Positions 36,295 through 49,600 of a stretch of 64,000 nt of DNA are shown here, one piece after another. The notes under the pieces were generated by a model. That model did not search any database. It had not been told where the DNA came from and was given only the letters and a program-made list of their open reading frames with translations. A program made the position numbers and the translations under genes. Source of the DNA: Macrotrachela quadricornifera. Lineage: Eukaryota > Rotifera > Eurotatoria > Philodinida > Philodinidae. The stretch is taken from positions 306,922 through 370,921 of the forward strand of contig JAJEKB010000382.1 of NCBI GenBank assembly GCA_022393335.1, written 5' to 3'. Position 1 is the stretch's first letter. Every line of letters begins with the position of its first letter.

Positions 36295-37971
36295 CCATCA
36301 GCGCATCTAAAAATAAATATAAATAATACTTTAAAGAATGTTTTTTTTTAAACTAATTTAACCATTTTAGTATTAATTTTAACTTTATCAAGACAAAAAC
36401 AGTACAATTACTGTTTTTAATAGAATTAATCATCAAAGTACTGTTTGATACTTCATGTTTCATCCGAAATATATCTTACACATCGTCATGTTTTTATGTT
36501 ATTTATTTTCTAGCAGCAGCAAGTAATTAGACTAATATATTAACCAATCAAAATGTACTTCGTTCTTTCTCTCAAAACGTTTCAAGTCAGAGGTCTGCAC
36601 TTGATGTTCATTCAATTTTTGTAAATGGTTCGCATATATTATATAAACTCAATTTAAATATTTCTAATTGAAAACTTAATTAAGAAAATCATTATCTTTT
36701 TTCGCAGGAATTTATCAAAGAACACTATTTACTAAACATTCTGATTTTAAATCGGTTGTGAAAACTGATATTATTTTATGACAAAATCTATTATGATTAT
36801 TCCTTTCAGATCATCTCAACTCAATGTATCCGTATTTATACCAATAATGTAGTTTATATTATTCTCAAAATCATTCATATTTAATTCTCTATCTTTCATG
36901 ATAGAAAATTATTTAAAAATATATATGTTTTTATAAGAATATCAATGAAATCGTACGATATAGATTACATGATGATCATTCTCAGTTATTATTTATCATA
37001 ATTAAAACAAATATCTAAAACTCTTAGACAATAAAAATGTGTATATAATTCTGAGATCATGAACAAGTAATTTAACAGGAAAATTTGCAATCTTTAGGTT
37101 ATTGTCCTACAGAAATAAGTTATTTTTCTTATTTTTTCTTTGTTAACTGTCTAACATCTATCAAATATGCGTGCATTCCCACCTGTTTTTGCATAAATCA
37201 TGCATTGAGAATTAATTAACATTTAGTTACATATTCCATATTATACTTATATATATATTCACTTTAAGAATGTTTGATATATTGTTTATTTGAGAACGTA
37301 TTATGATTAGGATACTTCTAGATTTTTTTATTTACATCCAGTATATTATTTTAAAAGATCGATAAATCATTTTGAAATCTTGATATAAAAATCTGTTTTA
37401 TCTGAAACTTGCGTGTGTGTTTAGTGTATTTGACAAAAAAAAAGCATCATTTCTGGTTATAAATGGCTATAAGTAAGGAACAAATGTGCCATTAAAAGAC
37501 GCTGCACATTCATATTATTAGTAGGTAAAGTACTCATACTTAACCATGTTTTCCCATTTCAAATATTTGAATAACAAATACAATAAAACTTAATTAAGAC
37601 CGGTACATTATTCTGATGATAACAAAATTCAATATTTTTATAAAAAAATACATTAAAATTTCTATTTCTTTTTAATTTATTGAGAAAAAAAAATTTAACA
37701 ACATAACATACAGATTCATTACTTTCGTTGATTTATAAAATACATATAACATATATTCATTTAAATTATACAAAACAATACATTATTATATTTCATAATA
37801 ATACAAAAAAAAGGATAGTAAACGAAAGAATCAATTGATTATTAATATCCTTTATGAAAGACAAATAACAATAAAACTGAATTTAAAAAAAAAAAGGAAT
37901 ATAAGCAATATTCTTTCTCTTTCGTTTTTGTTTTCACATATAAATAAATCATCAAAAAATAAATAAATTGT
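36295..37971. other. Intergenic region ENTPD / RNF217
   Basis: 1.7 kb holding the ENTPD promoter and the 3' flank of the RNF217-like gene, both on the minus strand. Nothing specific recognised; extremely AT-rich in the part near 37.6-37.9 kb. Confidence 0.5.
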
Positions 37972-39875
37972 CTATGATCGTTTTTTACATTCAAGACATA
38001 AAAATACAGGTAAACTAAGACATCCAATAATAAGAATTGTTGGAATTCCAATCGCAATAAGTGCAATAAGTGCAGATAGTGCAATTGGACTTAAAATAAA
38101 TATACTAGCACATATTGAACCACGTACAAACCAACGTAATAATGGACGATTTGGCCAAAGTTTATATTTACAACCAAATATTGAATATTTAGCATCATGT
38201 CCAATAAAAATTGGTAATCTCATTCTTGAACCACAACGATAACAAAATTTTGAATTACATTTTGTACATATCATATGATCACAACCATCAATTTTTTCAA
38301 TATAAATTAAACATTTTGGACAACGTTGAGCATTTCGTTGATTATTATCCGTTCGACGTGTTTTAGCCCATATATCAAGATATGAATGATTTTTTTTAAA
38401 TTGTTGACATGTTTCATTTGGATGTGATGGAGCATAACATGCCCAACACCATTGTTTATTACATTGTTCACAATTTATCCAATCTTGTGATATACGACGA
38501 GATTTTTTTCCACGTATTTTAGGATCATGTTCATCTAATATTGTTATTAAATTACAATGTGGACATAATTTAATATATGTATTTTGTTTCTCAGATAAAT
38601 CTTGTGCTAATATTTGTTGATAACGTTCACGTATTGATATGGGTAATTCATTATTATATAATATCATGGAAGAATTTATTTCATGTGAACATGTTGGACA
38701 TTCAATTTTAATTTTTCCATTATTTATATTTGTTATTATATATGTTAATAGACATGATGAACAAAGTATTGTTGAACAACATAACATTTGTTCTAATTCA
38801 TTTGATTGAATATTATTACAACATATTGGACAATCAAGAAAATTTTCAGTATTAATAGATTTTTTATGAAAACTTGTTGTTACTATATTACTAAAATTAG
38901 AAATTAAGAAAAAAGAAATAGACTATAGAATTAATTCATTTATATTTTATAATCTTATATTTCTATCTATTTTAATAACCATAAAAAAAAAAGAAAAAAT
39001 AGTATATTTATTAAAAGTTAATTAATTATTAAAATAAATTCTATTGCATTTTATATAAACCCATCGATTTATTTATATAATCTTTTCCAAATATTTAAAA
39101 TATAAGATTTTTTTTGTCTTGTCTGAAAACTAGATGCATTATCATATATCATATATGTGATATTCTTTCATTAGAGACCTTATTGCGCATATAGTGGTAT
39201 TATGTTTCTCTCGAGTATGTACTATTAATCAAAACATGTGCTTGAAAGATGCTTTACATTGTTTTAATATGCGTAATAATCAAAATAGAATAAAAAAAAC
39301 TGTCTTATTTTTATTTTTTCCTTTTTTTTTTTTTCTTATATAATTATTAAAAAAAAGAAAGGAAAAAGATTAATAGCTTTACTTTATAATAATCTATTTG
39401 ACAATATGTTATTCAAAGTAAAAATAAGACTATATTAGTTGACAAGTTTTTTCACATGAAATAATTTCTCAAAGGAAACTATTTAATAAATAGATATATC
39501 AGTAAAGAATAATATTTTTTTTTTTATTTCTCACTAAATATTATATAAATGTAAAGATAAGGAAATATAAATGTTAAATTGGTTTTTTTTTTACTATTAA
39601 TACCAAAACTTCCTTATCTTACTATACCCTATATTTATCGATGCAGTAGTTAGATCTTGTGAAATGTCTCGTTCACTAATTTGAATAGTTTTTGATGAAT
39701 CTGTCATAAAGATTGATCTTAATGATTCGTGACGTGGTAAATCAAGTTCAGAATCATAATTGATTTTACGAACAATTTTGCCATTAGTATTTCCGTTAAG
39801 AACTGTATGATGCCTCCGAAAAGGCCATGTTTGTATACGTCGATTTTGTTTTGATTGATTTTCAGCAAAATTCAT
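37972..39875 (-). CDS. RNF217: RBR-type E3 ubiquitin ligase, RNF217-like
   Basis: Exons 39623-39875 and 37972-38882 (complement) give 387 residues. Exon 2 contains the whole RING-IBR-RING unit: RING1 from Cys102 (CPICC, MLCCSTILCSSC), IBR (LCPHC, NCEQC, WCWACYAPSHPNETC), and RING2 RCPKC, then DGCDHMICTKC and FCYRCG. In RING2, Cys285 aligns with the thioester-forming cysteine of this class. The tail SIFGCKYKLWPNRPLLRWFVRG plus a hydrophobic segment and final KKRS matches RNF217 closely. The protein should accept ubiquitin from an E2 on Cys285 and pass it to substrate at a membrane. Exon 1 (MNFAENQSKQNRR start, phase 1 at a GTAAGA donor) is chosen because the phase fits the acceptor before ITTSF. 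It has no domain, so this exon and the start are less certain than the rest. Confidence 0.85.
38883..39622 (-). other. 740-bp intron proposed for the RNF217-like gene
   Basis: Joins exon 1 to the RING exon with matching phase (A|TA). Contains long poly-T and poly-A tracts (39320-39360, 39515-39530) and no open frame. If exon 1 is wrong, this stretch is simply 5' flank. Confidence 0.45.
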
Positions 39876-40081
39876 CTATAAAAAAAATAAAGTAAAATAA
39901 TTGATAAAAAAAAAGGAAATCGTAAAACAAAAGTTATTTTATATATATAGGTAGTAAAAGAAAAATAATACGATAAAATAAATCGGAAAAGAAAATTCTT
40001 TTTATAAGGATCTTTCGATGAATGACTTTTCTCGATCATAACCAGTTGATAAAGAACGTACTATAAAAAAAAAAAGAAGAA

Positions 40082-40102
40082 AGAGAGAGAGAGAGAGAGA
40101 AA
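40082..40102. repeat. (GA)n microsatellite
   Basis: About ten GA units directly followed by AAGAGGAAGG, upstream of the RNF217-like gene on its 5' side. Confidence 0.85.
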
Positions 40103-41941
40103 GAGGAAGGCAAGAAAAAAGCCCAGCCCTATACGGCACGTCTCGTACATTATATTCACATGCTTATTTATTCTGCCTACATGTTTGTCTATTATCTGAA
40201 AACATTACGACGAAGTAGCTGAAGGTGAGTAAAAAAAAAAGAACGCTCGTTCGGCAGCACGGAATTAAGTAAAAAGCGAACATTATATAAAGAATAAGAG
40301 AATACAGAAAAAAAAAGCAAAAATAAAAAAAAAAGGATCGACAACTCGTTTCATCATCAACGATTGCAAAGTAATAAAAAAAAAACATAATAATTGCACA
40401 TACTAATAATGTATTCACATTAAATAGTTTTCACTCATATGTACATCTATTACCTATTATTCATGTTTTCATAAAAAACAATATTATTGAAGTCCTTTAA
40501 GGTTTTTTTTACATTATAGACATATTATCTGATTTTGATTTAGTATAATATGTTTTTATATTTAATATATTAATAAATCCTGACTTTTTTTAAAATTAAT
40601 ACAAGATTTTTATCGAAAAAATTTATACAGACATTTAGTATATGGTAATTTATCTTTAGTTTTGCATAATCATATGTTCCTAATGTAGACATAAAAATAT
40701 AATTTACAATATTAGACAATATTTAAAATGAGAAATATAGACTATATATATTTATGATTGACATAACTTATGAATAGAAAATAAAAAGATACATTCATAC
40801 ACAATGTCATAATTTCCTGTAGTGAATCGTCTTAATTATCATCATTTTAGACAGAGAGAATTTAGATCACCATCAAATATCATTTTCATTTGAGTATCAA
40901 TGGTTGTTGTTGTCTACCACATGTCTAATGAAGATCGACGATTCAATGAGACAGTTGAAGAAAGAAAAAAACATTAGCAATAAAAAAAAGAAGAGACTGA
41001 TTGACAACATTCGTCTCATATAGACATCACCACATATGGAGTCATCAAGGCCAAATAATAGATTTTGTGATTGAGAACAACAAAAAAAAAAAAAAAGAGA
41101 AATTGGTTTTTCATTACAATGAATTATCCTAGGTATATTAGAAAATTGTCGATAATGCATATAAACATATATAAAAATCTAATTTATTATTATGCGCATG
41201 AGCGTTATAATAGACATAAAACATATTTTATATAATATTTGGCCTGTAGTTTTCCTTATTTATAAAATATTACTATCAAACAATTTTATATACTGTTTAA
41301 CTTTTAAAATATATTTCTATTTCAAGAAATGACAATATATATATATATTTATATATGTATACATTGAGTTAGAATGACATCATTTATTTAAAAGCTCTTA
41401 ATGTGTGTAAAAAGAAAGGAAAATAATCTTTATGATGACATCAAATCGCAACAGCTGCATCTTATAGTATCTGAGGACTGCCAAAACGAAGAAAAAAAAG
41501 AGGAAAAATAATGTGTACTTGCAGACGATTTTCAAGTATCTACCGTCTATGTAAGCTTGTTCCTTCTCTTAAAAAATCGTTTAACGCGAGAATGAGCGTC
41601 CGCTCGAAGCTCTATCCATCAATATATCTATCTATCCATCATCATTTTCCATCATTTAATCGACATCGAGGTTTGTTGTAATTTCTGTATTTGTGCATGA
41701 AGATCTTTTTCGTCTTGTTCTTCACCAGTTTGTGAGTGCTTCGCTTGACAGAAAAGAATAAGCAATGGTTATGTAGTAGTATAGGAAAGGAATTGAATAA
41801 ACTAGAATGTCCGCAAGCGTTTGTCTATGTTCTTCCTTTTTTGCTTGTGTTTGGTCGTTTGCAAACTGACTACATACGCACATATACATACAACAGAGAG
41901 AAGACACAATGAATTAGAACATAAAACCAAGTGATCTGAAA

Positions 41942-42233
41942 ATCATCATCATCATCATCATCATCATGTCTTCTGTTGCCTCTCGTGCAGAACGCGCGAG
42001 TGTATAGATATGCGTTCGTAAATCAACGTGCTATTACTCTTGCATAGCTCTAGATGCTCTTTGCATCATCATCATCATCATCATTATTGCTATTGCTTCG
42101 TCTTGTCGTCATCGACAACGGCATCGCCATCGTCGTCATCATCATCATCATCATCCTTCTGCTCTTTGCTACGCGTTGCCTATCTAAGCAATGATGGAAA
42201 CGACATGAAGGAAAGATGAGAGAGAGAGAGAGA
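41942..42233. repeat. Microsatellite cluster (ATC)n and (GA)n
   Basis: ATC tracts at 41942-41967, 42064-42084 and 42136-42155, followed by a GA tract at 42218-42233, all within 300 bases. Perfect or nearly perfect units. No spacer structure, so not CRISPR-like. Confidence 0.85.
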
Positions 42234-43112
42234 AAGCGGGACGAGAACGAGATGAAGAATAGAAGAAAAAAAAAGAATGAAGAAGATTTCTGCGCGTCGT
42301 TGCTTCTTTTTCTAGCTGGTCCGACGCTATTTCCAAAAAAAATATAAAACAACCGACTGTTCGTCCTCTCTCCGTATGTGTGCATGCGTGTCAGATCCTT
42401 CGTTCTTTCTCCACCCTCCTCAAATGGTCGTTATTCCTCTCTGTCTCATTTTGACTGACTTTGTTCTACTACTGTCACCAATATTTTGAACACGCACACA
42501 TACACATAAACATACAAACATATAGAAACGTATAGATATACAACCCGTCAAAACACCATAGAATCTGTCGAATACCATTTAGCTCTCTTTCTCTTTTCCT
42601 CATGGGTTACAGATTCTATCGATAGGAACTCGTGTCAACGCATCATCTCATCGATGTTGGCCATTGTCGCAAAGCTGATTTCCTACTCCTATTGCTACAA
42701 CTTGCTATCGTCTGTGATGTGTGTTGTTTCTTCTTCTCCTTTTTCTATGATCATTCCAACAATATTAAGCCTACCACCACCACCGTTCATGATCGTCATC
42801 CTATACTCTTAACTCATACAGACATATACCAAACTTATTCTTGTCGCCGTTGAACTCGATTGTTGACATTCATTTATCCATCCAATCATTCATTCGTACC
42901 CAACACAACAATAACGAAAGACTATTTTTAGGTTTCTCGCGTACTCATCACGTATCCTAAGACAAAATAATAACAACAACAACATCAACAGCAAAAGAGA
43001 AAGGAAAATAATAAAAAGTAGTTAGCCCGGTGATCTACGAAAATCGAACATGTTACGCACACTCTCGCCGGAAGTCTAATGCTGGCCGAGTCGGTGCGTT
43101 GATGATGCGAGT

Positions 43113-46100
43113 ATGAAAAAGCAGAACGTTCGCACGTTGACACTCATTGTTTCAACGTTCAGGTATATTTATAGAAAAAACTACATATTTTATAAAATTA
43201 TATTATTTTTGTTTTATATTTAGCTATCTGCTAGTTGGTGCGGCCATATTTGACGCACTCGAATCAGATACAGAAGATCACTTACGCAAATTATATCAAG
43301 TAGCCGAAACGAATATGCTCCTTTCATACAATATATCTCATTCTGAATATCTTGAACTTGAAGATATTGTTATTAGATATCAACCTCATAAAGCTGGTGC
43401 ACAATGGAAATTTCCTGGAGCATTCTTTTTTTCGCTTACTGTTATTACAACTATCGGTAAGAAATATTCATTAATACTTTATATATATATGTAATATATA
43501 AAATATTTTTGTTTTTTTGTGTATATCATTTTTCTAATGTTTCTTTTTCGTATATTTATTTAAATTTCTTAGAAAATTAAAGAAAAAATGACAAGAAAAG
43601 TTATTCGTTGCGTGTCAATTAAGGCAACTCACGATTTCATTAGATTTTTCTTTTTACTGATTAAAAAATTTACTTACATATTCATGTGTCAGAAATATGT
43701 TTACTTAGACAAGAAAAATCTCATCATATAGGTCTTTTTTCTTTTTTTTTTTCATTGTTTTAGAAACATGAAAAAAATCGATTATAGTATATATCAAGTT
43801 TGGCCTTGATCCTTTTTCTGCCGTTTATAATGTTTCAATTGTTTTTATGCACTCCTACTGTTAGTTGCTAGTTACAATTGATTGTAGTATTTTTTTAATT
43901 TGGAAGACAAAAAAGAAAAGGAGAGCAGTAAGTTCGGTGGATGGAATTTGAACGATACTTGGTAATCTTCATCGTACACACGCACATGAGTTTCATTCTT
44001 TTTTTTTTTGTCATAGAGTAGACAAGAACAAGGACTAGATCTCTTTACTGCTGATGGCGTTCGAGTCATTAGACTCTGTTGAGTGCGTCCTGTCACACAA
44101 ATGTATTTGCCAGTTGATAAAAGAGAGAGAGAGAGAGAGAAAAAGATGCTTGTCAAAATCATTGTGATGGAATAGTAGCCTTTTCAATGACGTCAATGAA
44201 AGGGTGTTATGTCGCATATATACATAAAAAAATATATACACATATCAAGGTAATGGCTTGAAGATGAGACGGAAATCATTTTTCTGTCTATTGAATTATT
44301 ACTATTATTATTATTATGGTTCTAGTCAAAAGTGTCCGTAGATAATTAACAGTTGTTTTCTTTTCGTTCTTATATTCAACTGTATAATTGTCAACAAAAG
44401 AAAAAAGTCATCATGACCATTATGAATATAGAATCAATATTTTGTTAGAATTTCAAGGAAAAAAATCAATTATATATATATATATATGCATAGTCCAATA
44501 TTATTAAATTCTTGCAGGTATAATTGTGACATCGGGTATTTTTGTCTGTAAATATTTCTACTAGACCTAATTCACATATAGTCTAAGAAAATTCTATAAT
44601 AAATACAATAATAACCTAGATAAATATTAGCTTAATAGATCATATGTCTGTAAATTAAGAAAAAAAGCAGATTGTCATATGTCTTTTTTTTCTTCTTTTC
44701 TATATAGATAAAGAAATAGGAGATAGTTCTAATAAATATAAATTAAACTTTTTTTTTCAATATTAGAGAAACATTAATTTTATTTAATTTTAATCACATT
44801 ATCATAGTGAAATTTTCATATTAAAAAATATATTTCTCTTAGTTTAGACATATTATTAATTCTTTGTAAGTAATAATACTTAGATATATATGATAATCAT
44901 TTTTTCAATATTAAATGATATTATTCTTATCTGTTTTTTTTAAGGCTATGGTCACTCCTGTCCTACAACAAGTAAGTTAAATATTAATCATTGATTTATT
45001 TTAAATAGAATAATATTTAATAATTTTAGTTTGGGGTAAATCATTTTGTATGCTCTATGCTGTTATTGGTATTCCATTATGTCTTGTTATGTTTCAATCT
45101 GTTGGTGAACGTTTAAATAATTTTGCTAGTTGGTGTATAAAAACAATAAAAAAATGTATTAAATTACGTCATTATGAATCAACACAAACTGAACTTGTTA
45201 TTGTTGGTACTGTATTAGCAGTTGGCGTTGTTACAGGAGGTGCCGCAATGTTTCATCATTATGAATCATGGACTTATTTTAATTGTGTTTATTATTGTTT
45301 TATAACATTAACAACTATTGGTAAGATTTAATTTTATATAAAGAAAAAAAAATTTTTATTATTATTAATAATAGGTTTTGGTGATTTTGTTGCTTTACAA
45401 AATAATGAAGCATTGAATACTAATGTTTTTTATGTTGTTTTATCAATGACATTTATTCTTTTTGGTTTAACTGTTGTTGCATCATCAATGAATTTACTTG
45501 TATTAAGATTTTTAACAATGAATACTGAAGATGAACGTCGTGAAGAAATTCAATCAGCAGTTGCACGTAATTCACTTCGATTTGATAGTGATCTAATTAG
45601 TCCAAATGGTAAATTTAGAGAAACAAATAAAAATCTTTTTTTTTTATATTATATTTTAGGTACTCTCATTCCATATTCATCATCTGATCAATTTGAATAT
45701 TTATCAACTGAATTAACACCATCTGAATCAGAACCATGTCATTGTTTTTCATGTTTTAAACGTAAAAAGAAAGATCGTAAAAAATTTACTGTTCGTCGTA
45801 TGCCTGGAAAAATTGCTCATCTTGTACCAATGCAACGTTTTGATTCAGTTATAGTTCGACGAACATTATCAATGAATAAACCGTCCAATACTGATTATCA
45901 TTTACAAACACCAACAAAATTACCACCGATAACAACAACAACAGCATTTGGAACAAAATCACCTAATGATGATTCTCCTACGGTTGGTTGGTTACCATCG
46001 ACTTCTCATCCTCCTATTCATACGTCTCCATCAATGAATTCATTAAAACCATCATATGATCAATCAATAAATGTGAATAATACAAATGAATGTGAGAATA

Positions 46101-46198
46101 TTTTATCTAAAACGAGATTACAAACAATGCTTTCTCGTTTTCGACAAGATCTCGAGTTGACTCCACATCGACTCGATATCAAACGATCTTCCGTGTGA
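43113..46198 (+). CDS. TASK-type two-pore-domain K+ channel (KCNK3/9-like)
   Basis: Six exons (43113-43162, 43224-43456, 44945-44971, 45030-45320, 45375-45608, 45660-46198) give 457 residues. The start MKKQNVRTLTLIVSTFSYLL and VGAAIFDALESD match TASK channels. Pore 1 is TVITTIGYGHS (filter 95-97) with His98, the extracellular pH sensor of TASK-1. Pore 2 is TLTTIGFGDF (filter 201-203). VLRFLT at 243-248 corresponds to the inner-gate motif of TASK-1 at the same residue numbers. The C-terminus ends IKRSSV, like the 14-3-3/COPI trafficking motif of TASK-1 and TASK-3. The channel should carry background K+ leak current at the plasma membrane, inhibited by acid. Exon 3 is only 27 bp and encodes the first selectivity filter from the split glycine codon onward; a split glycine codon is also used at pore 2. 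The final cytoplasmic region (about 300-457) is not conserved. Confidence 0.93.
43457..44944 (+). other. 1.49-kb intron before the selectivity-filter microexon
   Basis: By far the longest intron of the channel gene; the others are 51-61 bp. It contains a GA tract at 44122-44140, a TA tract near 44470-44486 and AT-rich DNA. A minus-strand open frame at 43872-44162 is microsatellite-driven. Confidence 0.75.
45609..45659 (+). other. 51-bp in-frame intron in the channel tail
   Basis: GTAAAT donor, TATTTTAG acceptor, phase-compatible (G|GT) and 51 bases long with no stop codon. If retained it would add 17 residues (KFRETNKNLF and so on) without breaking the frame. The T-rich acceptor tract supports it being a genuine intron. 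Confidence 0.6.
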
Positions 46199-46605
46199 TG
46201 ATTTGTTTGTTCAAAAAAAAAAAAAAGAAAAAAAATATCATTCATTTCTATATTTTTTTTTTGTGTTCAAAAAAAAGAAACTGTAACTTGTCTTTTTTTT
46301 CTCTTATTTGACATTTTTCTTTCTTTTTTTTTCTTCACTGATACGTTCTAATCTCGTACAATGAAAGAAAAAGAAGAAACATATTTTTTATTATTTATTT
46401 TCATAATCATTGAACAAGAAAATAGGATTACAAACACATACATTTATTGAACTAGGTAAGAACAACATAACGAATAGATTTTTAATGTGTACAAAATAGT
46501 TGCCACAATAACAAAACAAAAATATATATGAGATTCAAATGAATAAACGATTTTGTTTTTGCTTATAGAAACAAACAAAAATAAGGTATTTAGAATGAGA
46601 AGATT
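46199..46605. other. Shared 3' region of the TASK channel and TOP2 genes
   Basis: The two stop codons face each other 407 bp apart. The interval has long A and T tracts and no coding content. The 3' UTRs of both genes must fit within it or overlap. Confidence 0.7.
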
Positions 46606-49600
46606 TTACATATAATCTTCATCATCTTCATCATCGGATATATTATAACTCTTTTTAGCAGCAGTAGCACGTTGTGTACGAGCCTAAAATAGAATGAATT
46701 TATAAAGATAGAATATAATAATTTAATTTTACTTTTTTCGGAGGAGTTGGTGTATTCGATAAGATCGGAATATCATCTTCATCACTATCCTATAGAAAAT
46801 AAAAATATTGTTAAAGAATAGAATTTGTTTATTTTTTTGAATTGATTAATATTTACAGTTGGTTTAGATCGTTTTGCTGCCTTTTTTGGTTCTTTTTTTG
46901 GTGTTGTAGCAGGTTCTTTTTTAGCCTGAAAAAAAATTCAATTAAAAAAAAAATAAATTCAAAAGAAAATTTAATATACTCGAGGTTTTTTCGGTTTTTC
47001 TTTAGATGATGAATCATTATTATTTTGTTGATTATCCGTAAGATCATTCAATCCATTTTTCTTAGTAGGTGACTAAAAATAAAAACTTAGTTTTTTTTGT
47101 TTATATATTAATAATTTTTGTTACTTTTTTCGTTGGCGTTGATTTTGTATTATTAGTTGTACCTTTTTAAAAATAGATTATTTATTTATTTTTTTTAAAT
47201 AAATAATAATAAATAAACTAACTTGATTTTGGTTTTCTTGGTTGTTTTGGTTTAGTAGTTGCTTTTTTAAGTTTTTTTTCAGTATCAGAATCACTACCCA
47301 TATAATCGGATTCATTATCATCAATTTCCATTCCATGTATAATACTATCATTATCTTCCTCATCATCTTCTCCACCATATTTTTGAACTTTTTCTTTAGC
47401 TGTACGTTGTGCATTTCTTTTCGGTGTTATTTCTTCTTTATTTATACCTGAATTATCATTACCATCAACAGACATCATTGATGCATTGCTATTTTCATCA
47501 TTTTCATCAATTGTACCATTTAATTTTGTTTCTTTTATTTCATTTGTTTCATTTGTTTTCTTTTCTAAATTTAAACAAACAAAATAAATGATAAAAAAAT
47601 ATTTATTTGAAAAAAATTAAACCTGTAACACCACCAGGTTTTTTCTTTTCTCTACAACGTATTTGCATAATATTAGTTATTTCTTCGGATGTAACACCTT
47701 CTTTAACAAGATATTCAATAATTGATTTTTTATCTTCAACAGTTTTTTCTTCCTAGAAAATAAGAAAAGATAAAAATTGTTTTTTTTCCCCATAGTGAAA
47801 ATTTTTTTTGTAATATATACTTTTGAACGTTTAAGAATTTCTTCATTAACTTTTTTAAGTAATGCTGGATCAATAATTGGTTTTATACGTTGACCATTTG
47901 GTGCTGGTTTTGTTTCAGCACGTTGTGGTTTAGTTGTTTGTCGTTTACGATTTTTATTATCAATACCTCCCTTTTTTGTTGTATGATGAGCAACATCAGA
48001 CATTTCATCAGCACGTTCTTTTTCAATTGTCTAAAAAAATTTACAATCAAATAAAAATAAATATTTTTAATGAAATAATAAAATTATACTTTTCGATATT
48101 CATTTTCAAAATTTAAAATATCTTCTTCATATAAATCTTCTGGAGATTTTCTTTTTAAATATTCAAGTTTATCATGTTTTTCTTTTTGTTCTTTAAGAAT
48201 ATCATCTCGACGTTCTTTTGTTAAATTACGTAATGACATATTAATTAAATAATCATAATATGTTGTATTTATTTCATTAACATTTGTTTTAGATTTTTTA
48301 TTTTCATCATCTTCATCTTCTTGTTTTTGTTGTAAATCAGCTAATTGATCTGTATCTTCATGAACAATATGTGCAGAAAGTTCAATAGCAAACTAAACAA
48401 ATATATATATATATTTAATAATAATTCGTAGCTGAAATGAAATTGAACTGAATAAATCTTGTAGTGTGTTTATTATTTAATAAAACTTTACCTTTTTTCG
48501 TGCTTCTTCACGCCAAACTCTATCTGGATCTCGATCATATTTTCGTTGAACGAGCATATCAACAACAGCACTAATTTTTTTATTTTCAACACTGATAACA
48601 TTTTCTATTTTTTCTTTAATAAATCTTGCTATATTATCTAATTTTAAACATTGTGATTCTAATGTTCCAACCATATATTGTTTTCGTTTAATGTACATTT
48701 TAAGACGTACTGAAAAAAATTCTTCACATATTTCTTCAGGAGTTTTATAACGACGTAAAATTCCATTATGATCAAAAAGTACCATATTAGTTAATTTAAA
48801 TGTATCTTGTAAACGAAAACTTTTATGAAGGCCAGCTTCAATAAATTTGCTAAATTGATCTTGAGATAATTTTATAACAAAACGAACAGTTGTATCTGTA
48901 TGATATTCTAAAGAAAAAAAAAGAATTAAAATTTTATTTTAAATAAACAAAAATAAAAACCTTTATAATCAGAAATCAATGGTGTCATATCATTTTTTTT
49001 TGGATGAAGCATAACTTCAAGAACATTTTCTTTATATTGTTGTGTCCATGTACCAATTGGTAAATCAGTTATTTCAATTGATGTTTGATCAAGTTTTGCA
49101 CAAACACCATTACTAACACCACGTGTACGATCATTATCTAATAATTTAATTTCACCAGTAAAATTTTTATACCATGGTATTAATTCTTGTAATACAATAA
49201 CATCTGAATATTTTTTTGGTTCACCTGTTGCATTATTCAATTGATGTTGTCGTTCACGTTCTTGTCGAATATAATATTTCATATTATTACTTAATGTTAA
49301 TGGATTAAAACATGGTATATCAGTTGAATAACCTGTACCAACACCATGTGCACCATTAACAAGTACAGTTGGAATTATTGGACAATACCATTCAGGTTCA
49401 ATACTCATACCATCTTCATTTAAATATGTTAATAATGGTTCATCATTTTTATTAAATAATAATAGTGCAAGTGGACTAAAAATTTTAAAATAATAATATA
49501 AATATAAATTAATCATTTTTTTTATCTTTACCTAAGTCGAGTAAAAATATAACGTGCTGAAGCAGCATCACTACCACCATGTAAACGTGTACCAAATTGA

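Larger units (their letters stand above)
39876..43112. other. Divergent intergenic region RNF217 / TASK channel, rich in microsatellites
   Basis: 3.2 kb that must carry two promoters. It holds a GA tract at 40082-40102, three ATC tracts at 41942-42155, a GA tract at 42218-42233, and CA/TA-rich stretches near 42.5 kb. Open frames here (for example 42028-42385 on both strands) are poly-His or poly-Asp artefacts of the microsatellites. The DNA just upstream of 43113 has more CpG than average, consistent with a promoter or 5' UTR. Confidence 0.5.

Noticed and set aside
41942..42233. Repeat cluster considered as a CRISPR-like array
   Set aside because: Units are simple trinucleotide and dinucleotide tracts without unique spacers, in a eukaryotic genome.
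42028..42385. His-rich plus-strand and Asp-rich minus-strand open frames
   Set aside because: Both are translations of ATC microsatellites with no other coding signal.
47178..47591. Plus- and minus-strand frames overlapping the TOP2 tail in other frames
   Set aside because: They are shadows of the Lys/Glu-rich TOP2 C-terminal exons; the TOP2 frame is supported by phases on both sides.
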